This document shows positions 26,277 to 34,870 of a DNA stretch of 64,000 nucleotides, in pieces. The position numbers and the translations under genes were made by a program. The DNA comes from Paenibacillus sp. BSR1-1. GTDB lineage: Bacteria > Bacillota > Bacilli > Bacillales > Cytobacillaceae. Each line of letters starts with the position of its first letter. Position 1 is the stretch's first letter. The notes under the pieces were generated by a model. The model made no database searches. It had not been told where the DNA came from and saw only the letters and a list, made by a program, of their open reading frames with translations. The DNA is taken from NCBI RefSeq assembly GCF_030403775.1, contig NZ_JAQMWQ010000002.1:310001-374000 (forward strand), written 5' to 3'.

Positions 26277-26501
26277 ATAGATTGGGCCAGCGATTTTGAA
26301 ACGACTGTTGAGGAAGACTTAAGTCCTTTTAAGAATTACCAGAACTATAGACAACCAAGAGTAGAAGGTGTATGGGAAAAGAAAATTATTTTTGCTGGTA
26401 CAGAGACGAATTCACAATGTAGTGGCCATCTTGAAGGGGCACTTCAGTCAGCTGAACAGACAGTTTTTAAAATCATAAATTTAAATAACCAGCCTTTATG
26501 A
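26277..26501 (+). pseudogene. C-terminal relic of a flavin amine oxidase gene
   Basis: An open stretch of 74 codons without a start reads IDWASDFETTVEEDLSPF, then RVEGVWEKKIIFAGTETNSQCSGHLEGALQSAEQTV. The piece IFAGTET...GHLEGALQSAE is the FAD-binding C-terminal motif of monoamine-oxidase-type flavoproteins (normally FAGTET..GY.EGA..SG). The upstream 80-85% of the gene is absent; the frame begins within the T run of the preceding terminator. Confidence 0.72.
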
Positions 26502-26530
26502 AACGTTTATGTGGGGCAAAAAGTTGAAGA

Positions 26531-26557
26531 AAAGCGGCATTCTTGGCTGCTTTTTTT
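26531..26557 (+). terminator. Terminator-like hairpin after the amine oxidase relic
   Basis: AAAGCGGC pairs with GCTGCTTT (one wobble), followed by Ts. It is probably the original terminator of the lost gene. Confidence 0.6.
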
Positions 26558-26593
26558 ATTGGATTAACGTGAGTTTAATGGAATAAGAATAAC

Positions 26594-26621
26594 AAAAACC
26601 ATCCTATATTGAATGGTTTTT
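26594..26621 (-). terminator. Terminator overlapping the end of the yczE-like gene
   Basis: On the minus strand AAAAACCAT pairs with ATGGTTTTT. The left arm contains the last codons of the coding sequence. Confidence 0.7.
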
Positions 26622-27248
26622 ATCTTTATCTTGATATGATGATGTACTTGAGTGTGTTAATACGCGGTCTAATACTTTTTCAGCAACCGGCATAAAGAAA
26701 TTCAGTATTAGCCCCCCTAAACAAACGGTTAATAAAGTCCCAACGCCAATGGGTCCATTTAAAATCAATGCCAAGATCATGAATACAAGGTAAATCAATG
26801 TTCTTGAAAAAAATAGAGTGGTTCTAGTTAATTCTTGTATGATTAATGTTAAGCGGTCAATTGGAATCGGTGCAAAGTTTGTGTGCAAATAGGTTGCGGT
26901 TCCAACCCCTATAACAACTAAGCCGATACCAAAATAAACAACTTTGCTGTACCATAGTTCAGGTGTTATCAAATTGGTCAATAAAAACAGCCACATATCA
27001 ATACCAATACCCGTTATAAAGGCTGTTAACAACCCCAAAACTTCAGGTTTTTGTCTCTTTAATAATGAATTAAACCCGACCAATATAAAAGCTAAGATGA
27101 TTTCCCAACTCCCCACCGTAAGCCCCAAATTTTGGGACAGACCTACCAAAAGCGCATCAAAGGGTGAAGTTCCAAGGTCTGATTGTATTGTGAATGAAAT
27201 ACCAAGAGTTAATATGAAAATTCCTACTACATAAATAACATATTTCAC
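26604..27248 (-). CDS. YczE/YitT family membrane protein
   Basis: A 214-residue protein with about five hydrophobic segments. Motifs IFILTLGISFTIQSDLGTSPFDALLVGLS and TNFAPIPIDRLTLIIQELT are typical of YczE/YyaS-like membrane proteins of unknown transport function. A longer frame starts at 27293, but AAAGGAG lies nine bases before the GTG at 27248. Two palindromic operator-like sites stand directly upstream, shared with the divergent paiB-like gene. Confidence 0.8.
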   Translation of the reverse strand: MKYVIYVVGIFILTLGISFTIQSDLGTSPFDALLVGLSQNLGLTVGSWEIILAFILVGFNSLLKRQKPEVLGLLTAFITGIGIDMWLFLLTNLITPELWYSKVVYFGIGLVVIGVGTATYLHTNFAPIPIDRLTLIIQELTRTTLFFSRTLIYLVFMILALILNGPIGVGTLLTVCLGGLILNFFMPVAEKVLDRVLTHSSTSSYQDKDKNHSI

Positions 27249-27274
27249 TTTATTGGACTCCTTTAACATTATTT

Positions 27275-27294
27275 TTTGTTGCAAATGCAACAAA
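27275..27294. promoter_or_regulatory. Palindromic operator-like site 1
   Basis: TTTGTTGCAAATGCAACAAA is a perfect 9-2-9 palindrome just upstream of the yczE-like gene. It shares the core TTGCA(N)TGCAA with site 2, which indicates one regulator. Confidence 0.6.
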
Positions 27295-27321
27295 GATAGA
27301 TTAAATTTAACATATACTATT

Positions 27322-27344
27322 ATTATTGCAATTGCAACAATAAT
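27322..27344. promoter_or_regulatory. Palindromic operator-like site 2
   Basis: The perfect inner palindrome TTGCAATTGCAA is flanked by arms ATTATTG / CAATAAT. It lies 47 bases from site 1, in the gap between the divergent yczE-like and paiB-like genes. Confidence 0.6.
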
Positions 27345-27446
27345 CTGTGCTAGGTAGGTAGAAAATTCTAACCGAGAAAGGAAAAAGGTTTATCTTTTGT
27401 AAATTGAAAAAATGATTTATATAACTATTTTGAAAGGTGGATTAAG

Positions 27447-28067
27447 ATGTATATTCCTAAATATTATAAGGTCAAAGATGTTGAGGAAATTTGGGATTTT
27501 GTTCAAAAAAACTCTTTTGGCACGGTAGTTACAACATTACAAGGGAAACCAATTGCCACTCATTTACCTTTGAGATTAACTCAGAAAGGTGATGATTACT
27601 TTCTTACTGGGCATATGGCTTATGGAAATCCTCAGTGGAGAACATTTGAAGCCTGTGAAGATGTGCTGATCATGTTTCAGGGACCACACGCTTACATTTC
27701 TTCTTCTTGGTATGGGCATGAAGAGGTTCCAACATGGAATTATCAAGCCGTCCATGTATATGGTCAAGCAATCATTTTAGAAAAAGACGAATTAATCGAA
27801 GAATTAACAATTATGCTGGAAAAATATGAAGAAAATCGTGAAAATCCGGTTTTATGGGATAAACTTTCAAAACAGCTCATAGAAAGTGAACTGAAAGGGA
27901 TAGTTGGATTTAAGATTAAGGTGGGAGAAATTCAGGCTGCCTATAAATTAAGTCAAAACCGAAATGAAACGGATTATAATAACATTATTAATAAATTACG
28001 AAATGAAGGAAATCCAAATTCAAAACAAATGGCAGAATTGATGGAAAAGAGATTAAAGATGGAATAA
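27447..28067 (+). CDS. FMN-binding negative transcriptional regulator (PaiB family)
   Basis: A 206-residue protein of the PaiB split-barrel FMN-binding family: YIPKYYKVKDVEEIWDFVQKN at the start, ATHLPLRL, TGHMAYGNPQWR, FQGPHAYISSSWY and VPTWNYQAVHVYG. In Bacillus subtilis PaiB works with the acetyltransferase PaiA in protease and sporulation control, but no paiA-like partner is adjacent here. GAAAGGTGG precedes the ATG. Confidence 0.87.
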   Translation: MYIPKYYKVKDVEEIWDFVQKNSFGTVVTTLQGKPIATHLPLRLTQKGDDYFLTGHMAYGNPQWRTFEACEDVLIMFQGPHAYISSSWYGHEEVPTWNYQAVHVYGQAIILEKDELIEELTIMLEKYEENRENPVLWDKLSKQLIESELKGIVGFKIKVGEIQAAYKLSQNRNETDYNNIINKLRNEGNPNSKQMAELMEKRLKME

Positions 28068-28373
28068 TAGAAGAATGGAATCGGCTGTCATCTTGGAATC
28101 ATCTTTTAAGTATGTAAAGGATGTACTTTTGTTAGCCTTTTAAAAGTCATAAAGGCAATGCATCTGTACTGTTATGATGAAGGAATAAAAACTGGATAAG
28201 TGGAATAAACCATAGTAATCTTGTTTTTTTTGTATTCTCAAAATAAATGATTGGAGTATTTCTATTGAGAGTAGTTTTTTTCGTTATATGCCCGACAGTC
28301 GAAAATGAAGGTGATTTTATGCCATCACTTTTAACTTTGAAGGATTACACTATACAGTGAGGAGATTGGTTTT

Positions 28374-28871
28374 ATGCAAGTTATAGCCAAAATGTTTTTA
28401 GAACAACTCGACATGCATTGCTATGAGAATGAGTGGTTTGCATCCATAAATCAGGCGCTTCATGGAGTCGTCGCAGCTGAGGCAGCATGGACAAGTTCGG
28501 GAAACAGCAATTCGATTTGGCAGATTGTCAACCACTTGATATTTTGGAATGAAGACGTAATCCATCGAATTAAGGGCACAGAGAATCCGCATAAGGCAGA
28601 AGACAATGAAGAAACCTTTGGAAATCCGGGGAATCCAGAAGACGAAATTGGGTGGGCCCAGACAGTGCAGCGCCTTAATGAAGTCATGAATAAATTAAAA
28701 ACGGTCATTGCAGACCTTGAAGATGAAAAGTTAAAAGCTCCGTATGCAGCTAACAGGTACTCTATTGAGCGTTTACTCAGTAATATCATGATGCACGATA
28801 CGTATCATCTCGGCCAAATTGTTCTGTTGCGAAAGTTGCAATCCTCTTGGGGTGGCGTTGATTGGTCCTAA
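28374..28871 (+). CDS. DinB family protein
   Basis: A 165-residue four-helix-bundle protein of the DinB/YfiT metalloprotein superfamily. His ligands are visible in IWQIVNHLIFWNE and HDTYHLGQIVLLR. Members include bacillithiol or mycothiol S-transferases and DNA-damage-induced proteins; the exact role cannot be told. GAGGAG lies upstream of the ATG. The preceding gap (28068-28373) holds only a 13-codon micro-frame (28320-28361) and no clear element. Confidence 0.83.
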   Translation: MQVIAKMFLEQLDMHCYENEWFASINQALHGVVAAEAAWTSSGNSNSIWQIVNHLIFWNEDVIHRIKGTENPHKAEDNEETFGNPGNPEDEIGWAQTVQRLNEVMNKLKTVIADLEDEKLKAPYAANRYSIERLLSNIMMHDTYHLGQIVLLRKLQSSWGGVDWS

Positions 28872-29012
28872 ACCACCATAATTCAGTGACATTCCTCGCC
28901 AAGCCGTAGAAGCAGTATTGACAGTGTAGCCCTTTTCATTCTCTATGGTGAAGCGGGTGATTTTCGTAGTATTTGCAGAGCGATCTTTCGCATATTTCAT
29001 TGTTCAACAGTC

Positions 29013-29114
29013 GGGCGCTTTTCTAAAAAAGAAGGCGTCTTTTTGCATGTACAATACATTTAGGGATTGAGTTTAATGAGGTGTAAAAAAAAGATTGTGA
29101 AATCCTGTACTTAA
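29013..29114 (+). repeat. Diverged dispersed intergenic repeat, copy B
   Basis: Same order of conserved blocks as copy A at 24286-24404, with its own small deletions. The rest of the gap 28872-29242 shows no convincing gene. Confidence 0.5.
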
Positions 29115-29242
29115 AGTAAATGGTGCGATGCTTCAATAACTAAAGATCGCTTTTTGCTTATTGAAGGAACGCGGCAGTTTAGTGTTGGAAGGAGCAGGAG
29201 CTTTTGCTTTTTGTTTAATGCGTATTTTTGTCTCAAATTGCG

Positions 29243-29273
29243 AAAAAAAAGAACTGTACTATGATGACAGTTC
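29243..29273 (-). terminator. Terminator of the 55-aa gene
   Basis: On the minus strand GAACTGT pairs with ACAGTTC around a nine-base loop, followed by eight Ts. Confidence 0.85.
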
Positions 29274-29287
29274 AATTAGTAAGTATT

Positions 29288-29455
29288 TTATTTTTTAAGA
29301 GGGGAAATGACATTGTTATAAAAAAATCTTTCCCATTTAGCCAATAAACCGTTTCCATTTTCACCAAGCTGTATTTTCATTTCGTGGTTCATATGAAATT
29401 CTGCTATTCGTTTATTATGTTCTTTATGCATTTGATGGAGAGCAACTTGTTTCAT
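29288..29455 (-). CDS. Small hydrophilic protein (55 aa), unknown function
   Basis: A 55-codon frame between GAGAGGAG (eight bases before ATG) and its own terminator, so it looks genuine. The peptide is His-, Lys- and Asn-rich (MKQVALHQMHKEHNKRIAEF), then continues to GLLAKWERFFYNNVISPLKK. Five His residues fall in the first 24 positions. No family recognised. Confidence 0.6.
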   Translation of the reverse strand: MKQVALHQMHKEHNKRIAEFHMNHEMKIQLGENGNGLLAKWERFFYNNVISPLKK

Positions 29456-29659
29456 TTTTATTCTCCTCTCGTTAATACCTTAATTATATAGTTCTGGTTA
29501 AAAACTACAAAGTAAATTTAGCCACAAAAATTGACATAAAGATGTTAAACAGATGAAGAAAATACGATATTTTAAATTGAACCTGTAAGATGAAGAACAA
29601 CAATATGGCAAAGGAAGGACTTGCCGTTTAACATTGTGTTAGAATAATAGTATTTACTT

Positions 29660-29695
29660 GGAAGGTTCACCAAGGGTGGACTTTCCTGTTTTTTT
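29660..29695 (+). terminator. Orphan terminator hairpin
   Basis: GGAAGGTTCACC pairs with GTGGACTTTCC (one wobble), followed by T-G-TTTTTTT. No + strand gene precedes it. A second small hairpin (GGCAA / TTGCC) lies at about 29607-29625. The gap 29456-29852 could hold a short RNA, but no promoter is clear. Confidence 0.55.
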
Positions 29696-29852
29696 AGTTA
29701 ATAGCTAAGTATGTTCATGCTTTCCGAAGTTTTAGTCATCAGCGTTCCGAATTTAATTAGTAGTATGCCCTGATTTATTGATAAGTTTAGTGGACCCTAT
29801 TTTTTTGTCCAGTTAAGTGTAGCTCATACAACGCATATATAATAAAATGTCA

Positions 29853-30143
29853 TCAATTTGCTAGTACACCTTGATATTCTTCCTTACTTTCAAGAACACT
29901 TTTTGCGTAAGGACAAACAGGAACAATATATAAGTTTTCATCTCTTGCATATTCAGCTATCTTGTTTACTAATTCTTTGCCTAATCCACGACCATTATGT
30001 CCCTCGTATACAACTGTATGGCTTACAATAATTAAATTTCTTCCATTTACATCTTTTCCGCTTGGGATAAATTGAATTTTTGCAATAATTTCATTAGATT
30101 CCTCAATATAGAATTCATTCTTGCCCATTTTAATTTCAGTCAT
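29853..30143 (-). CDS. Short GNAT-type acetyltransferase (YjdJ-like)
   Basis: A 96-residue protein of the small NATD1/YjdJ subgroup: IAKIQF, SHTVVYEGHNGRGLGKELVNKIAEYARDE and the closing IVPVCPYAKSVLE. The acetyl-CoA loop is GRGLGK. These proteins usually sit next to a YjdI ferredoxin, as here (31 bases downstream of it). The acetyl acceptor is not established. Confidence 0.82.
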   Translation of the reverse strand: MTEIKMGKNEFYIEESNEIIAKIQFIPSGKDVNGRNLIIVSHTVVYEGHNGRGLGKELVNKIAEYARDENLYIVPVCPYAKSVLESKEEYQGVLAN

Positions 30144-30174
30144 TTCCTCATTCTCCTAACTTTTTTACTTCTGT

Positions 30175-30390
30175 TTATTTTTGCTCATAAGTAAGTGCTC
30201 TGCTTGGACATCGATCAATCACTTCCATGATTTTTTCAGCTGTTGCATTCTCTGGTGATATCCAAGGTCTTTTCTGGGTATTGAATACACTTGGCAAACC
30301 CTTTACACATTCTGCTGCATGTTCGCAAATATTGGGTTCCCAATATACTTTGATACCTTCTGCTTCATAAGTTTTAATATTTTCGCTCAT
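30175..30390 (-). CDS. YjdI-like iron-sulfur protein
   Basis: A 71-residue mono-cluster ferredoxin-like protein (Fer4_19/YjdI). It reads GIKVYWEPNICEHAAECVKGLPSVFN and ends VIDRCPSRALTYEQ, with Cys in CEHAAEC and RCPS as cluster ligands. It is first in a two-gene operon with the YjdJ-like acetyltransferase, an arrangement seen in many bacteria. AGGAGG precedes the ATG. Upstream (30391-30767) I see no gene. Confidence 0.85.
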   Translation of the reverse strand: MSENIKTYEAEGIKVYWEPNICEHAAECVKGLPSVFNTQKRPWISPENATAEKIMEVIDRCPSRALTYEQK

Positions 30391-30767
30391 AATATCCTCC
30401 TAACAAACGAGCCACTTGGGGCAACATGATAAATTTTTGAAAAACAATATTAATTTAATAGTACTTTATGTTATGAGGAATCTCCAATTTGAGACTTGGT
30501 TTTTAAAAATAAAATAATGTAGATGTAGTGAAGTTATTATAATTTGGATTTTATTCCACAGAAAGATAAACAGTAAAGGGCAGGATTCTTGTAATAGGTG
30601 AAAATAAGTTTGAGAGATTCCTTAACATTTTAATATAATGAAGTGTGATTTGTTAAACTTTTATAGTAGTTGTTTTTCCATCTAATTAAAACATCATAAA
30701 TGATACATAGTGTTCCTCTAAATATTTTGATATCCTATGGTAGAATCACTTTTAAGGGGGGATAAAA

Positions 30768-31364
30768 ATGCTTCAGGTACTGAAAAAATCAATTAATTTG
30801 GTTATTGTAATACACGAAATCTATGGCATTAATCAACATATAAAGAATTTTTGTGAGCTATTATCCAAACAGGATTTTGATGTGATCTGTCCGAACTTAT
30901 TAGACCGAGAACGGCCATTTGAATATTCTGAAGAGGAGAATGCCTATCTCAATTTTATGGAGAATGTAGGGTTCTCTGATGCTGAACATAAATTAAAGAA
31001 TTTATTATTAGGTGTAAAAAATAAATATCAAAAAATATATATTATTGGATTTAGTGTTGGGGCAACTGTTGCTTGGTTGTGTAGTGAGGAAGAGTGCCTT
31101 GATGGGGTTGTGGGATACTATGGTTCAAGAATTAGGAATTTCACGCAAATAGTACCACTATGTCCTACAATTTTATTCTTTCCTCAAGAGGAACACTCCT
31201 TTAGTGTGGATGAGTTAATATCAAATTTAGATAAAAAGAATAATATAGAGATATATAAATGTTTTGGAGAACACGGATTTAGTGACCCATACTCTACAAA
31301 ATTTAATGAAAAATCATCCCAATTCGCTTTCAATAAAATGCTAAACTTCATAAAGAAAAATTGA
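30768..31364 (+). CDS. Alpha/beta hydrolase (dienelactone hydrolase-like)
   Basis: A 198-residue alpha/beta hydrolase. The first strand and oxyanion region read INLVIVIHEIYGINQHIKNF, and the nucleophile elbow is GFSVGATVAW (Ser in place of the Cys of true dienelactone hydrolase). Later segments CPTILFFPQEEHSF and GEHGFSDPYS supply the probable acid and the catalytic His. TAAGGGGGG precedes the ATG. Substrate unknown. Not part of the B12 operon, which starts after the riboswitch. Confidence 0.8.
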   Translation: MLQVLKKSINLVIVIHEIYGINQHIKNFCELLSKQDFDVICPNLLDRERPFEYSEEENAYLNFMENVGFSDAEHKLKNLLLGVKNKYQKIYIIGFSVGATVAWLCSEEECLDGVVGYYGSRIRNFTQIVPLCPTILFFPQEEHSFSVDELISNLDKKNNIEIYKCFGEHGFSDPYSTKFNEKSSQFAFNKMLNFIKKN

Positions 31365-31500
31365 TTAATAAACATGGTTTTTATTCATCTAACGGGGTAC
31401 TCGAGTTTAATAAAGGTCTGCTAAACATAAAATTTTCAAAAAAATAGTTTGTTAACTTTCGAGATTATATGATATATTTATAAAAAAATTTAATAAATAC

Positions 31501-31660
31501 TTTAAATAAGTGCTCACATATGTGAGGTAATAGGGAAACTAGTGAAAATCTAGTACAGCCCCCGCTACTGTAAGAGCTGATGAAATTGCTATACCACTGA
31601 GAAATCGGGAAGGTGCAAGAGTAAACTGAAGCTTAAGTCAGGAAACCTGCTTATTTAAAC
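31501..31660 (+). promoter_or_regulatory. Cobalamin (B12) riboswitch aptamer
   Basis: The outer stem TTTAAATAAG / CTTATTTAAA is a perfect 10-bp P1. Conserved blocks follow in order: TAGGGAAACTAGTG, ACAGCCCCCGCTACTGTAA, then GTCAGGAAACCTGC (the B12 box). It controls the long downstream cobalamin operon through the terminator at 31751-31791. Confidence 0.95.
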
Positions 31661-31750
31661 GACACTTGCTTTTCGGAGGGAGAAGTATAGGCGAGACAAT
31701 TATACCTATTGTTTTTGTGTTTCAGTATGCTTTTTTATACTGCCATTTCA

Positions 31751-31791
31751 CATGCCTGTATTCCTTTTAAAAGGAGTGCAGGCATTTTTTA
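31751..31791 (+). terminator. Terminator of the B12 riboswitch expression platform
   Basis: ATGCCTG and GCAGGCAT with an inner TCCTTTTAAAAGGA stem, followed by TTTTTTA, ends 16 bases before the first coding start. It should form when adenosylcobalamin binds. Confidence 0.9.
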
Positions 31792-31806
31792 TTTGGAGGT
31801 AAGCCT

Positions 31807-33429
31807 ATGAAAAAGGGAAAAATTTTTGTTGTTGGCTTCGGTCCTGGTGATCGTGAGCATATTACTAATCGAGCTGTAGCTGCCTTGCAGCAAAGTGATT
31901 GTATTATTGGCTATAAAACATACGTGGAGCTAATTGAGCATTTCGTATCAGCAAAATCTATTATCAGTACGGGTATGACAGAAGAAGTGACACGTGCACA
32001 GGATGCAGTAAAGAAAGCGGAAGCAGGACAGATTGTCTCAGTGATTTCCAGCGGAGATTCAGGCGTATATGGCATGGCTGGATTAGTCTATGAAGTGCTG
32101 ATTGAAAAGGGCTGGACTGAAAAAGATGGAATTGCGGTTGAAATTGTTCCAGGTATTTCAGCCATTAATTCTTGTGCGAGTTTATTGGGGGCGCCAGTCA
32201 TGCATGATTCCTGCACGATCAGCTTAAGTGATCATTTGACGCCTTGGACTGTAATAGAAAAGCGCATTGAAGCAGCTGCGATGGCGGATTTCGTTATAGC
32301 TTTATATAATCCGAAAAGCGGTCGGCGGACACGCCAAATTGTAGAGGCACAAAATATTCTATTAAAATATCGTTCTCCTGAAACACCAGTGGGGCTTGTG
32401 AAAAGTGCTTATCGTGAAAATCAAAATGTAGTGCTGACAACACTGGCTGAAATGCTTGAACATGATATCGGAATGTTGACAACGGTTATTATAGGGAACT
32501 CTTCTACTTTCTTTTATGACAATAAAATCATTACCCCTAGAGGGTATCAGCGTAAATATACGTTAGGTGAAGAGAAGCAAAGCTTAAAACCGCATCAGCG
32601 TTTGAAAAAGGAAGCCGAGCCATGGGCATTAAATCAAGAAACAGGGAAAGCAAAAGCTGGTTATGAGCAAATTGTAAAAAAAAAACCTGAAGTTAGTTCA
32701 TTAGATATGGCTTTAAAGGCTTTATTTATGGTGACTAAAACTGAAATAGTAAATCCATTGTTAGTACAGCAGACAGTCGAAGATATATTCGAATTAGCTG
32801 TTTCACCTGGTGTAGCCAATAAATTTATTACGCCAAAGCAAATGCGCGTATTGGCAGAAACCATTGGCGAGACAGGCACCATGGAATATACACCAGACCA
32901 TCGTTTTTTATTAAAGATTCCAACAAATCAGCCTGAAGCGATTGTTGAAAAACTTGAACAAAATGATTTAATTGTCATGCCTGTGGGCGATGTATTAAAT
33001 TTAAAAGCTTGTGATTTTTGCTACGGTGAAAAAGCAGAATCGATTCCATATGCGGAAGAAATAGCAACAAAATTAGGTGGCTTAAAGCTTCCAAAAGAAT
33101 TACATATTGGTTTCAACGGCTGCGGTATGGCCTGTTATCGGGCAGTCTTCGATGATATCGGGATCGTTTACCGCAAGAAAAAATTTGATTTATTTATTGG
33201 TGCAAAGCCGGTTGGCCGTACGGCCCATGCTGCACAGCCAGTAGCAGAAGGAATTGAACCAGATGAGCTGCTGCCGTTATTAACAAAAATGATAGAAGAG
33301 TACAAACTAAATGCCCATCCCAATGAGCGCCTTTTTAAATATTTTAAACGGGTAAAACGAATTCAGGATTTTAACTACCAGGATATGAGCTCCAAAATTA
33401 AAGTCGAGCCGGCACCATGTGGAGATTAG
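31807..33429 (+). CDS. cbiH: CbiH60: cobalt-factor III methyltransferase/ring contraction enzyme fused to a 4Fe-4S domain
   Basis: A 540-residue fusion. Residues of about 1-245 form the SAM-dependent precorrin-3B/cobalt-factor III C17-methyltransferase (FVVGFGPGDREHIT, SSGDSGVYGMAG, VVPGISAINSCASLLGAPVMHD). Residues of about 300-520 are a nitrite/sulfite-reductase-like half domain with clustered Cys (ACDFCYG and GFNGCGMACYR) that should hold a 4Fe-4S cluster. This is the CbiH60 arrangement known from Bacillus megaterium, where it methylates C17 and contracts the ring. First gene after the riboswitch; GGAGG precedes the ATG. Confidence 0.93.
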   Translation: MKKGKIFVVGFGPGDREHITNRAVAALQQSDCIIGYKTYVELIEHFVSAKSIISTGMTEEVTRAQDAVKKAEAGQIVSVISSGDSGVYGMAGLVYEVLIEKGWTEKDGIAVEIVPGISAINSCASLLGAPVMHDSCTISLSDHLTPWTVIEKRIEAAAMADFVIALYNPKSGRRTRQIVEAQNILLKYRSPETPVGLVKSAYRENQNVVLTTLAEMLEHDIGMLTTVIIGNSSTFFYDNKIITPRGYQRKYTLGEEKQSLKPHQRLKKEAEPWALNQETGKAKAGYEQIVKKKPEVSSLDMALKALFMVTKTEIVNPLLVQQTVEDIFELAVSPGVANKFITPKQMRVLAETIGETGTMEYTPDHRFLLKIPTNQPEAIVEKLEQNDLIVMPVGDVLNLKACDFCYGEKAESIPYAEEIATKLGGLKLPKELHIGFNGCGMACYRAVFDDIGIVYRKKKFDLFIGAKPVGRTAHAAQPVAEGIEPDELLPLLTKMIEEYKLNAHPNERLFKYFKRVKRIQDFNYQDMSSKIKVEPAPCGD

Positions 33430-33438
33430 GAGGAATAC

Positions 33439-34215
33439 ATGATTCTATTTTTAGCAGGCACAAGTGATGCCAGAGCATTAGCCATTCAATTGCAAAATCA
33501 AGGTTATCCCTTATTAGCAACAGTAGTCACAGAATCTGCAGCCGAAAGTTTAAATGCCCACCATATTCCTTATCAAGTAGGGCGGTTATCAGTTGATGAC
33601 ATGATGGCGCTTATCCAGAAGCTAAAGATGACCTGTGTCATCGATGCCAGCCATCCATATGCGGAAGAAGCTTCGAAAACCGCAATGGCTGCAGCACAAG
33701 CATGCGATATCCCCTATATTCGTTATGAAAGGCCGGAAGAACAGTTTATTTCTCCACTAATTACAGAAGTTGAAAGTTATGAAGAAGCAGCTAAATTAGC
33801 TCAATCTCATAAAGGGACGATCATGCTGACAACAGGAAGCAAAACCTTGGAAATATTTACGAAATATTTAATGCGTGATGAAATTCGGCTTATTTGCCGA
33901 ATGCTTCCGAATATAGGGAACATGGAGAAATGTCATAGTTTAGGCATAAAACAAAAGGACATTATTGCGATCCAAGGACCATTTTCAGAATCATTAAATA
34001 AAGCACTATGTGAGCAATATAATGTGACTTTAATGATTACCAAAGAAAGCGGCAAAGTGGGATCTGTAGATGAAAAAATGACAGCTGCTCTGCAATTAGG
34101 GATTCCTGTAATTTTAATAAAGCGGCCAGCGATTGAATATGAAAATTTTTGTACATCTTTTGACGAAGTAACTAAAATATTGGGAGGTTTTATTCATGGC
34201 AAATATGAACTTTAA
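33439..34215 (+). CDS. cbiJ: Cobalt-precorrin-6A reductase
   Basis: A 258-residue NAD(P)H-dependent reductase of the CbiJ/CobK family that reduces the corrin macrocycle at C18-C19. Signature pieces are LFLAGTSDARALA at the N-terminus and CVIDASHPYAEEASKTA at about residue 70, then LTTGSKTLEIF and IAIQGPFSESLN. AGGAGG precedes the ATG nine bases after the cbiH stop. Its end overlaps cbiC by 20 bases. Confidence 0.92.
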   Translation: MILFLAGTSDARALAIQLQNQGYPLLATVVTESAAESLNAHHIPYQVGRLSVDDMMALIQKLKMTCVIDASHPYAEEASKTAMAAAQACDIPYIRYERPEEQFISPLITEVESYEEAAKLAQSHKGTIMLTTGSKTLEIFTKYLMRDEIRLICRMLPNIGNMEKCHSLGIKQKDIIAIQGPFSESLNKALCEQYNVTLMITKESGKVGSVDEKMTAALQLGIPVILIKRPAIEYENFCTSFDEVTKILGGFIHGKYEL

Positions 34216-34870
34216 TACAACATTTATTCCTGTAACGGTCGATCCAGACAAGATTTATGATCACAGTTTCGCCATTATCAAAGAAGAAATGGGTGAACAT
34301 TCTTTTACTGATGAACAATGGTTAGTTGTTCGGCGGGTGATTCACGCTTCAGCAGATTTTGAATTAGGCCGCAGCATGATTTTTACGCCTGATGCTATTG
34401 AGGCAGGGATTCAATCCATTTTAGCGGGCCGTCATGTAGTGGCGGATGTACAAATGATTGAAAGCGGTTCTGGCCGCAAGCGATTCCAAAAACACGGCGG
34501 GGACTTGCATTGTTATATTGCAGATGAAGATGTCTCAAAGGAAGCAAAGGCTCAAGGAACAACCCGCGCTATTATTTCCATGCAAAAAGCAACACGTTTA
34601 CAAGAAGGAGGAATTTATGCCATTGGCAATGCGCCAACCGCGCTGCTGGAGTTAATTCGATTAATTAAGGAAGGTGAGGCAAAACCTGATTTAATTATTG
34701 GAATGCCAGTTGGCTTCGTATCAGCAGCAGAGTCGAAGGCGGAGTTAGCCGTGCTGGAAGGAATTCCATTTATTACGAATGCAGGGAGAAAGGGTGGCAG
34801 TACAGTGACAGTCGCTGCACTTAATGCCATTTCGATTATGGCGGATGAACGAGCAAAAGAAACGAAATAA
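34196..34870 (+). CDS. cbiC: Cobalt-precorrin-8 methylmutase
   Basis: A 224-residue CbiC/CobH enzyme that moves the methyl group from C11 to C12 to give cobyrinate. The catalytic His lies in RRVIHASADFELGRSM; KATRLQEGGIYAIGNAPTALLEL and IGMPVGFVSAAESKAEL are conserved. The start ATG has GGGAGG within the end of cbiJ, and the 3' end overlaps cbiD. Confidence 0.93.
   Translation: MANMNFNTTFIPVTVDPDKIYDHSFAIIKEEMGEHSFTDEQWLVVRRVIHASADFELGRSMIFTPDAIEAGIQSILAGRHVVADVQMIESGSGRKRFQKHGGDLHCYIADEDVSKEAKAQGTTRAIISMQKATRLQEGGIYAIGNAPTALLELIRLIKEGEAKPDLIIGMPVGFVSAAESKAELAVLEGIPFITNAGRKGGSTVTVAALNAISIMADERAKETK

Noticed and set aside
28773..29000. A 75-codon minus-strand frame (MKYAKDRSANTTKITRF...)
   Set aside because: It overlaps the end of the DinB gene and has no ribosome binding site. 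The N-terminal part looks protein-like and could be a relic, but no family was recognised.
31365..31500. Possible second regulatory RNA before the B12 aptamer
   Set aside because: The stretch is AT-rich with promoter-like hexamers but shows no conserved riboswitch blocks.
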